Below are positions 4,623 to 10,740 of a DNA stretch of 10,740 bases, one piece after another. Each line of letters starts with the position of its first letter. Position 1 is the first letter of the stretch. Below the pieces are notes generated by a model. It worked only from the letters and a program-made list of their open reading frames with translations. It ran no database searches and was not told where the DNA came from. A program made the translations under genes and the position numbers. The stretch is from Treponema sp. (lineage in GTDB: Bacteria > Spirochaetota > Spirochaetia > Treponematales > Breznakiellaceae), in contig JAITBO010000364.1 in the NCBI GenBank assembly GCA_031283505.1, positions 1 to 10,740 of the forward strand. The letters run 5' to 3'.

Positions 4623-6785
4623 ATGGAACAGGAAGAGATTTTTTTTAACAGAGATATTTCATGGATAGACTTTAACCGCAGGGTTTTGGAGGAAGGGCTT
4701 AAACCTGACCTGCCGCCTCTGGACCGGTTCAGGTTCCTGGCTATTGTGGCTTCCAATTTTGATGAATTTTTCATGGTCCGGGTGGCGGCCATAAAACGGG
4801 CGTTCCGGGCCGGAGCGGGGCCGGAGCAGGACCCTGCGGGGCTGAGTCCGGAAGCCCTGCTCAGGAAGGTGCCGGAAAATGTCCGGGACATCCTGCGCCT
4901 CCAGTATGAATGTCTGCGCGGCGAAATCTTTCCGGCTCTTGCCCGGGGCGGCCTGGAACTGGTCAGGCCCGACGCCTATTCCCTGCGCCAGATGGATTAT
5001 CTGGAATCCTTTTTCATGAAGGAAATTTACCCGGCCCTTACCCCCCTCAGATTTGGCGAGGACGGCAGCGTCCCCTCTATAGACAGCCTCTCCCTGTACG
5101 CCGCTTTCCGGCTGGAACCTGTCGAAGGCGCTCCGGCGGACGGGCTTGACGGGAGCGGGGAAGCCCCTCCCCAGGAGGATCTCATTGCGATAGTTCAGAT
5201 TCCTCCGGCGCCGGGCCGGATCATTTTGCTGCCTCCGGAAGCCGGCAAGGTGCAATGGGTCTTGCTGGACGACGTGATCCTCACCTGGGGGGCCTACCTT
5301 TTCCCCGGATACAGGGTCCGGGAGAGCCTGCTCTTCAAGATAAACCGGGACGCCGATTTTTCGGTGGACGAAAAGCGGGACGAAGATTTTATTGAGGCCA
5401 TGGAAGAGGTCCTCCTCCACCGGGATTATTCCCGGCCCGTGCGCATGGTCTGTTCCGTTGACAGCCGGTTTCTCCAGGACGAAATAGCCCGGCGGCTGGA
5501 ACTGGACAAACAGGACATCTATGAGCTTGACGGTCCCCTGGACCTCAGAACCCTGGCGGATCTGGCCTCTTTTCGGGGTTTTGAACATCTCAGGCGGAAA
5601 AGCCAGCCCATATACCCAAGCCCCGATTTTTCCGGGGACGAATCCATCTGGGACCGGATCAGCCGGGGGGACGTGATGCTCCATCTGCCTTACCAGGCTT
5701 TTGATCCCGTGGTACGGTTCTTCCGCGACGCCGCGTCGGATCCCCAGGTTATCTCGATTAAAACGGCGCTTTACCGGACCGGCGGGGATTCCCCCATCGT
5801 CAGGGTCCTGGAAGAGGCGGCCCTGAATGGCAAGCACGTGACCGCCCTGGTGGAACTCAAGGCCCGGTTCGACGAGGAGTTGAACATCTCCTGGGCGAAC
5901 CGCCTGGAGCAGGCCGGGGTGATCGTGGTTTACGGCCTGGCCCGGCTTAAAGTACACGCCAAGATCAGCATGGTGGTACGCCGGGAGCAGGACGGCGTCA
6001 AGCGCTACGTTCACCTTTCCACAGGGAACTATAACGACAAGACCGCGAGGCTTTACGAGGATGTCTGTCTCTTTACCGCCCGGGAAGACATAGCCTTTGA
6101 CGCGGGCCTTCTTTTTAATATGATCACCGGTTACTCGGCGATCTCTTCCATGAGGAAGCTGGTGATAGCCCCTATAGCTTTGAAAGACCGGCTCATAGAA
6201 CTCATAGACCGGGAGGCCAGGCGTTCCGGCAGGGAGAATCCGGGCCGCATCATGGCAAAGATGAACGCCCTGGCCGATCCCGGCGTCATCCGCGCCCTCT
6301 ACCGGGCTTCCCAAGCGGGGGTGAACATACGCCTCAATGTCCGGGGTATCTGTATGCTTGTCCCCGGTATTCCGGGGCTTTCGGAAAATATCAGGGTGGT
6401 GAGCGTGGTGGACCGTTGTCTGGAACATTCCCGCATCTTCTACTTTGCCAACGCGGGGACCGAGGAATTCTACCTTTCCAGCGCAGACTGGATGCCCAGG
6501 AACCTGGAACGCCGGGTGGAACTGATGTTCCCGGTCCTCCAGGAGGATATACAGGAACGGATCAGGGCCGTTCTGGAGGCCTGTTTCCGGGACAACTGCC
6601 AGTCCTGGCTTTTGAACAGCGAAGGCCGGTGGACACGCCAGGAACCTTCCGCCGATGACGGCCCTTTCCGGGTCCAGGAGTACCTCCTCGCCCAAGCAGC
6701 CGGGGAGGTGGAGAATCCCTGGGCGTCCAGGCAGGAATTCGTGGTCCGCCGCAGCCCCCCGAGTGAGGGCAAGGACCGGCCATAA
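4623..6785 (+). CDS. ppk1: Polyphosphate kinase (PPK1)
   Basis: A full-length 720-residue PPK1, which reversibly transfers the gamma-phosphate of ATP to a growing polyphosphate chain. The N-terminal domain begins with FNRDISWIDFNRRVLEEG, the PPK1 hallmark, and VASNFDEFFMVRV. A head domain follows (about 110-320), then two phospholipase-D-like C-terminal domains (about 325-510 and 511-690). H445 in KVHAK corresponds to the autophosphorylated His, and H602 in LEHSRIF to the second essential His; the segment STGNYNDKTARLYEDV is also intact. The last 30 residues are a non-conserved tail. The start is ATG 4623, three bases after the phosphatase stop. The only AAGGTGA (4602-4608) lies 14 bases away, so translation probably depends on coupling to the upstream gene. 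All key residues are present, so I expect an active enzyme. Confidence 0.96.
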   Translation: MEQEEIFFNRDISWIDFNRRVLEEGLKPDLPPLDRFRFLAIVASNFDEFFMVRVAAIKRAFRAGAGPEQDPAGLSPEALLRKVPENVRDILRLQYECLRGEIFPALARGGLELVRPDAYSLRQMDYLESFFMKEIYPALTPLRFGEDGSVPSIDSLSLYAAFRLEPVEGAPADGLDGSGEAPPQEDLIAIVQIPPAPGRIILLPPEAGKVQWVLLDDVILTWGAYLFPGYRVRESLLFKINRDADFSVDEKRDEDFIEAMEEVLLHRDYSRPVRMVCSVDSRFLQDEIARRLELDKQDIYELDGPLDLRTLADLASFRGFEHLRRKSQPIYPSPDFSGDESIWDRISRGDVMLHLPYQAFDPVVRFFRDAASDPQVISIKTALYRTGGDSPIVRVLEEAALNGKHVTALVELKARFDEELNISWANRLEQAGVIVVYGLARLKVHAKISMVVRREQDGVKRYVHLSTGNYNDKTARLYEDVCLFTAREDIAFDAGLLFNMITGYSAISSMRKLVIAPIALKDRLIELIDREARRSGRENPGRIMAKMNALADPGVIRALYRASQAGVNIRLNVRGICMLVPGIPGLSENIRVVSVVDRCLEHSRIFYFANAGTEEFYLSSADWMPRNLERRVELMFPVLQEDIQERIRAVLEACFRDNCQSWLLNSEGRWTRQEPSADDGPFRVQEYLLAQAAGEVENPWASRQEFVVRRSPPSEGKDRP

Positions 6786-6830
6786 GGCGATGGCGGCGGG
6801 CAAGTTCCGCAGAAGTTAAAGGAAATGCAG

Positions 6831-8204
6831 ATGAAGCGGATTATACTGAAAGCCGGAGAGGAAAACCGCATAATGCGGGGGCATCCCTGGGTGTACGACA
6901 ACGAGGTGGATCGGACGCTTGACGGCGCGGGCCTCCCGGCGGAGCTTGAGCCGGGTGAAACGGCGGATGTGGAGAGCAGCCGGAAGCGGTATCTGGGCCG
7001 GGCCTTCGTTAACCCCCGGTCCAAAATAATCGCCCGCATCTACAGCCCCTCCAAGGAAGGGGTGGACAAGGGTTTCTTCAAGCGCCGGTTCCGGGAGGCC
7101 CTTGCCCGCCGGACCTGCCGGGACCTCTCCAGGGACTCGGCCCGGCTGGTGTTTGCCGAGGCGGACTTTCTGCCGGGGCTTATCGTTGACTGTTTCACCG
7201 GGTGGCCCCTGGAAGATGCCGGGTCCCGGATAAGCCAACGGCCTCTCACTTTTGACGCGGCCCGTTCCGCCCTGGGGCCTCCCGCCTCCTGGCTTTCGGT
7301 GCAGTTCCTCACCTTCGGCATGGACCTGCGCCGGGACGAGATACTCTCCGCCCTGGACGAAGTTCTAGGCGCCGCCCCCCGGTATGCCGCCGGAACCTTT
7401 CCGGGGCTTCCTGTGGGGATTGTCGAAAAGTCCGCCGCAAGGGTCCGGAAACTTGAGGGGCTTCCCCTCAGGGAAGGGCTTGTCCGGGGCAGCTTCCCCG
7501 CCGGGGGCGTTCTGATATTCGAGAATGGCCTGCCTTTTGCGGTACATCCTGAGGAAGGTCAGAAGACCGGCCACTTCCTGGACCAGCGGGAAAACCGCCT
7601 GGCCGTGGCGGAGTACGCCGGTACGGCCGTGGCCGGAGACAATGCGGCGCGGCCCTCCGGTGAATACCGGATTCTGGACGTATGCGCCTATACCGGGGGT
7701 TTCGGCATACACGCCGCCCAAGCCGTTCTGAACAGGAGGGCCGGCGTCCGGGTGACGGCGGTGGACGTTTCCGCCTCCGCCCTGGAAGCATTAAAGGAGA
7801 ACGCCGCCCTTAACGGGGTGGCGGACCGGATTGCCGCAGTGGAGGGGGATTGTTTTGATTTTCTCCGCGCCTCGGAACGGGCTGGGGAGAGATACGACCT
7901 TATCATCCTGGACCCTCCGGCATTTGCAAAAACCCGGCCCATTCAGGACCAGGCGATCCGGGGCTACAAGGAGATCAACCTTAGGGCCCTCAAGCTCCTC
8001 TCTCCGGGAGGTATTCTGGCAACGTGTTCGTGCAGCCAGGCCATGGACGAAGGGCGCTTTAAACGCATGGTGGTGGAAGCTGCGGCGGATGTGGAACGCA
8101 GGCTTGTACAGTTGGATTTTCGGTTTCAGGCCAAGGACCATCCCATCCTTCTTGGCTACGACGAGTCCTTCTATCTAAAGTGCGGGATTTACCGCGTACT
8201 GTGA
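6831..8204 (+). CDS. RlmI-type class I SAM-dependent 23S rRNA methyltransferase
   Basis: A protein of 457 residues that resembles RlmI/YccW, which makes 5-methylcytosine in 23S rRNA from S-adenosylmethionine. Residues 1-80 form a PUA-like RNA-binding domain (LKAGEENRIMRGHPWVYDNEV is typical, as is YLGRAFVNPRSKIIARI). The catalytic Rossmann domain has motif I DVCAYTGGFG (from 283), motif IV LDPPAF (D361) and TCSCSQ (C399, C401), where the catalytic Cys lies. Usual length is near 390-400; the excess is an insertion at about 121-153, after LIVD, and a shorter one before motif I. I choose ATG 6831 over the in-frame ATG at 6825 because AAAGGA (6818-6823) is 7 bases from the former and only 1 from the latter. 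It lies 45 bases after ppk1 and may be cotranscribed. The exact target base is inferred from family only. Confidence 0.88.
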   Translation: MKRIILKAGEENRIMRGHPWVYDNEVDRTLDGAGLPAELEPGETADVESSRKRYLGRAFVNPRSKIIARIYSPSKEGVDKGFFKRRFREALARRTCRDLSRDSARLVFAEADFLPGLIVDCFTGWPLEDAGSRISQRPLTFDAARSALGPPASWLSVQFLTFGMDLRRDEILSALDEVLGAAPRYAAGTFPGLPVGIVEKSAARVRKLEGLPLREGLVRGSFPAGGVLIFENGLPFAVHPEEGQKTGHFLDQRENRLAVAEYAGTAVAGDNAARPSGEYRILDVCAYTGGFGIHAAQAVLNRRAGVRVTAVDVSASALEALKENAALNGVADRIAAVEGDCFDFLRASERAGERYDLIILDPPAFAKTRPIQDQAIRGYKEINLRALKLLSPGGILATCSCSQAMDEGRFKRMVVEAAADVERRLVQLDFRFQAKDHPILLGYDESFYLKCGIYRVL

Positions 8205-8264
8205 ATAGCATTCCTGATGTCAACAAGGGGATATATTCTACAAGAAACGAGTGGGGGCAGCGGA

Positions 8265-8304
8265 GTAGACCGGAATGGAGCCCGAAGGGCGTAATGAGGA
8301 CTAC
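8265..8304. repeat. Two-tier hairpin in the spacer
   Basis: GTAGACC (8265-8271) pairs with GGACTAC (8298-8304) apart from one A-A mismatch. Nested within it is GCCC-GAA-GGGC (8280-8290). It forms the first part of a strongly structured spacer between the methyltransferase and the antiporter. It may be an intergenic repeat or part of a transcribed leader; no known riboswitch class is recognised. Confidence 0.45.
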
Positions 8305-8310
8305 GGAGCG

Positions 8311-8389
8311 AGGGGGAGCAGCGTCAAAAAAGGCTGCACAAGAGGCGCAATGCCCTTAGTTTTTGGGAACCGGCGCGCTCCCCCTTTTT
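8311..8389 (+). terminator. Long-loop GC stem with T-tract, possible terminator
   Basis: AGGGGGAGC (8311-8319) pairs with GCTCCCCCT (8377-8385). After a bulged A, GCG (8321-8323) pairs with CGC (8374-8376), giving a 12-bp stem that runs into five T residues (8385-8389). The 50-nt loop contains a second helix, CAAAAA (8325-8330) with TTTTTG (8360-8365). It follows the methyltransferase and precedes the antiporter, so it could end the ppx-ppk-rlmI transcript or act as an attenuator in the antiporter leader. The long loop makes a simple terminator less certain. Confidence 0.4.
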
Positions 8390-8421
8390 GGCTTTCTGGT
8401 ATTAATTTGGAGTAAATTGTT

Positions 8422-10491
8422 ATGAATGTTACGGAACTCATGTCGGAACTGGTTCTTCAGTTGGGCGTTATCATCTTTGCGGTCCGGTTGTGCGGACGGC
8501 TGGTTAAGCGGATAGGAGTTCCTCCGGTGTTGGGGGAACTTTTGGCGGGGGTGGTCATAGGCCCCTATGCTCTGGGGGGTATCCCCTTGCCGGGCCTTCC
8601 CCAGGGGCTTTTCCCGTTGGGCGAAGTCTCAGGCATCGCGGTAAGCCCGGAACTCTATGCCTTTGCAACGGTGGCTTCGATAATCCTGCTTTTTGCATCG
8701 GGACTTGAGACGGACCTGGGCCTCTTTCTCCGGTATTCTGTGGCCGGGGGGGTCATAGGCATAGGAGGGGTCGTCTTTTCCTTTGCCTCGGGCGCTTTGG
8801 CCGGGACAGTCCTCCTCCGGGTTCCCTTTATGGACCCCCGGTGCCTGTTCCTGGGCGTCCTTTCCACCGCCACTTCCGTGGGCATCACCGCACGAATCCT
8901 TTCGGATCAGAAGAAGATGGACTCTCCCGAAGGGGTCACCATTCTGGCGGCGGCGGTCTTTGACGATGTGCTGGGTATTATCGCCCTGGCGGTGGTTTTG
9001 GGGATCGTGGCCCTCCTCACCGGCGGCCAGGGGCGCCTGAACGTGGTCAGTATCCTGGCCATAGCCGGGAAAGCCTTCGGCATCTGGCTTGGCTTTACCG
9101 CCCTGGGCCTTGTCTTTTCCAAACGTATCGCGGCCTTCCTCAAGCTTTTCAAGCACAGTTTCGATTTTTCCGTTCTGGCCCTGGGTATAGCCTTCCTTTT
9201 GGCGGGGGTCTTCGAGAAACAGGGTCTGGCCATGATCATAGGGGCCTACATCTCCGGCCTCTCCCTCTCCAAGACCGACATAGCAGCGGTGATACAGGAA
9301 CGTATCCACGGGCTTTACGAGTTTTTCGTCCCCCTCTTTTTCGCGGTCATGGGAATGATGGTGAATGTCCGGGAAATTCTTTCTTTTCAGGTGCTGCTTT
9401 TCGGCGCGGTCTACACTCTGACGGCAATAGGGGCCAAGGTTGTGGGCTGCGGCGGTCCCGCCTTGCTTTTGGGTTTTAACGGCAAGGGCGCCCTGCGCAT
9501 AGGCGCCGGTATGGTTCCCCGGGGCGAGGTAGCCCTGATCATCGCCGGTATAGGTATCTCATCGGGCATCCTGGACAACCAGCTTTTCGGGGTTATCATC
9601 CTTATGACTTTCATCACCACCCTGGCGGCCCCTCCGCTTCTCAACGCGTCCCTGAGAACGCCCGGCGCCGGAACCAGAAAACCCGTAAAAGGCGACGATG
9701 CCGCCTCCGCCGTATGGGAATTCAATTCCGGTGAAATAGCGGATCTGGTGGTGGATACCCTGCTCAAAGACCTCAAGGCCGAAGGTTTTTACGTCCAGAT
9801 GATGAACATAGACGAAGGGCTTTCCCAGGCCAGGAAGGACGATATAGCCCTCTCGATTACCGAAGACGAAAGCAGGGTGACCATCGTCACCGCCAAAGAC
9901 GATATGCCTTTTGTCAAAACCGCGGTGTACGAGGTTATCCTTGCCCTGAGCGAATCCATCCGGAAGCTCAAGGACTCCGCCGACCCCAAGGCCATGAAGC
10001 AGGAGATTGCCGGTATAGGCGGGCGCAAGGACGGGGAGATCCTTTCCCTGGTTAGGCCGGACTGTATTTCCCTGGACCTCAAAGGGGAAACCAAGGAAGA
10101 GATAATCGGCGAACTCGTGGATATCCTGGACAGCCGGGGAAGGCTTGAGGACCGGGATCAGGTTCTCTCGGACGTACTACAGCGGGAAAAGACCATGAGT
10201 ACCGGTATGCAGCACGGCGTCGCCCTGCCTCACGGGAAGACCGACGGGGTCAAGGACATCGCGGTGGCGATAGGTATAAAGAAAGGGGGGGCCGATTTTG
10301 AATCCCTGGATGGGGAAAAATCCCGGCTTTTTATCCTGGTCGTTTCCCCCCGAAAGACATCGGGTCCCCACATACAGTTCCTTGCCGCCATAGGCGGGGT
10401 CCTCAAGGATGAGAAGATCCGGGAAGAAATCATCGCTGCGGAGAGCGGGGAAATTGCGGCGGCCCTGATGCGGCGGGGCGGGAAAGGCTAA
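8422..10491 (+). CDS. CPA2/Kef-type cation:proton antiporter with C-terminal PTS EIIA domain
   Basis: A 689-residue inner-membrane protein. Residues 1 to about 407 hold roughly 12 hydrophobic segments of the CPA2 fold: PPVLGELLAGVVIGP (34-48), TSVGITARIL, the ion-binding Asp pair D181-D182 in FDDVLGIIAL, and MVPRGEVALIIAGIG near the end of the membrane part. It should exchange Na+ or K+ for protons. Residues about 433-520 are a soluble domain I cannot assign. Residues about 547-689 are a PTS EIIA domain of the fructose/nitrogen type: STGMQHGVALPHGK contains H604, the expected phosphorylated His, and FLAAIGGVL fits the conserved helix. The ATG at 8422 has GGAG (8409-8412) 9 bases before it. 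The fusion suggests that phosphate flow through HPr/enzyme I or PTS-Ntr controls transport. There is no TrkA-type NAD-binding domain, which many Kef proteins have. The transported ion is unknown. Confidence 0.9.
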   Translation: MNVTELMSELVLQLGVIIFAVRLCGRLVKRIGVPPVLGELLAGVVIGPYALGGIPLPGLPQGLFPLGEVSGIAVSPELYAFATVASIILLFASGLETDLGLFLRYSVAGGVIGIGGVVFSFASGALAGTVLLRVPFMDPRCLFLGVLSTATSVGITARILSDQKKMDSPEGVTILAAAVFDDVLGIIALAVVLGIVALLTGGQGRLNVVSILAIAGKAFGIWLGFTALGLVFSKRIAAFLKLFKHSFDFSVLALGIAFLLAGVFEKQGLAMIIGAYISGLSLSKTDIAAVIQERIHGLYEFFVPLFFAVMGMMVNVREILSFQVLLFGAVYTLTAIGAKVVGCGGPALLLGFNGKGALRIGAGMVPRGEVALIIAGIGISSGILDNQLFGVIILMTFITTLAAPPLLNASLRTPGAGTRKPVKGDDAASAVWEFNSGEIADLVVDTLLKDLKAEGFYVQMMNIDEGLSQARKDDIALSITEDESRVTIVTAKDDMPFVKTAVYEVILALSESIRKLKDSADPKAMKQEIAGIGGRKDGEILSLVRPDCISLDLKGETKEEIIGELVDILDSRGRLEDRDQVLSDVLQREKTMSTGMQHGVALPHGKTDGVKDIAVAIGIKKGGADFESLDGEKSRLFILVVSPRKTSGPHIQFLAAIGGVLKDEKIREEIIAAESGEIAAALMRRGGKG

Positions 10492-10514
10492 GGCTAAGAT
10501 CCTGCCTGCACTAA

Positions 10515-10556
10515 ACCGCATGATTGGGCTCCGCGAACCTCCGGTCCAAATGCGGT
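10515..10556. terminator. Hairpin between convergent genes
   Basis: ACCGCAT (10515-10521) pairs with ATGCGGT (10550-10556), and TTGG (10524-10527) with CCAA (10546-10549) across a 2-base bulge. It sits 23 bases after the antiporter stop and 40 bases from the end of the convergent gene, where a two-way terminator would be expected. Neither strand shows a clear T-tract, so the role is tentative. Confidence 0.35.
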
Positions 10557-10596
10557 CTGTACGCTTTTGCGCTGAAGCGCCACAAACTGCCAAGGG

Positions 10597-10740
10597 TCAA
10601 AAAGTTACCGTAAGCGTCTTAATTTCAAAGGGCTTGAAATCGAGGGACGTTTCGTTCCCCGTAAAGGGAAGTTTTTGTTCCTTTTTTTCCAGCATATCAG
10701 CTTCATATATGGCGCTGATCCCACGGTTGAAACGCAGGGT
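10597..10740 (-). CDS. C-terminal end of a GH38 alpha-mannosidase-like protein (partial)
   Basis: The minus strand is open from the right edge to a TGA at 10597-10599, giving the last 47 residues of a protein. The tail SLDFKPFEIKTLTVTF matches the way family GH38 alpha-mannosidases end: a beta-strand with the pattern F-x-P-x-E-I-K-T-L. Upstream, SAIYEADMLEKKEQKL also fits the C-terminal beta-sandwich of that family. If so, the enzyme cleaves alpha-linked mannose and the catalytic part lies right of the window. The gene is convergent with the antiporter, 105 bases away, and has no evident functional tie to it. The call rests on a short tail; another glycosidase with a similar end domain is possible. 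Confidence 0.55.
   Translation of the reverse strand, partial: TLRFNRGISAIYEADMLEKKEQKLPFTGNETSLDFKPFEIKTLTVTF

Noticed and set aside
3471..6803. Long open frames on the minus strand opposite the phosphatase and PPK1 genes (up to about 710 codons)
   Set aside because: They mirror GC-rich codon structure of well-recognised plus-strand genes, have no family resemblance and no sensible start signals.
10177..10593. Minus-strand frame overlapping the antiporter end
   Set aside because: It mostly lies opposite the EIIA domain and has no recognisable content; the real minus-strand gene is the one ending at 10597.

Overview
The window looks like chromosomal DNA of a spirochaete, most likely a GC-rich Treponema (the termite-gut group is my best guess). 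That rests on overall protein character and GC-rich codon use, not on a marker gene, so the assignment is moderate. It is mostly a housekeeping region with one scar of a mobile element and several structured intergenic stretches.

Left part (1-921): AT-rich, unlike the rest. It starts with a cluster of inverted repeats (1-110) in which two copies of GGACAGAC compete for one GTCTGTCC, so two mutually exclusive hairpins are possible. An AT-rich palindrome with the core ATAATnATTAT follows (147-159), then a small XRE-family regulator (228-593). A 328-base stretch without a convincing gene follows; it holds a 17-bp palindrome (785-801) and a possible -10 element in front of a DUF1015-family gene (922-2316).

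Middle (2351-3080): a complete tRNA-Leu(CAA) gene is followed by a phage-type integrase gene with a strong ribosome binding site. The integrase is cut off after its N-terminal half by a CGCGAATT-based inverted repeat. This reads as the degraded end of an element that once integrated at the tRNA gene. A near-consensus promoter at 3044-3072 then restarts transcription; its predicted start point falls almost on the ATG of the next gene.

Polyphosphate block (3081-6785): a Ppx/GppA-type phosphatase with a C-terminal HD domain, then a full-length polyphosphate kinase 1 three bases later. Together they would make and break down polyphosphate, or the phosphatase may act on (p)ppGpp. The phosphatase has Glu where the family usually has Asp in both phosphate-binding loops. 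An RlmI-type rRNA methyltransferase (6831-8204) follows on the same strand and may share the transcript.

Right part (8205-10740): a highly structured 217-base spacer, then a CPA2/Kef-type cation:proton antiporter whose C-terminus carries a PTS EIIA (fructose/nitrogen type) domain with its active-site His intact, suggesting control of transport by the PTS phosphorelay. A convergent minus-strand gene enters from the right edge; its 47 visible residues resemble the end of a GH38 alpha-mannosidase.

I see no CRISPR array, no complete insertion sequence and no rRNA. The best candidates for something undescribed are the competing hairpins at the left edge, the repeat that truncates the integrase, the Asp-to-Glu changes in the phosphatase, and the antiporter-EIIA fusion with its unassigned middle domain.
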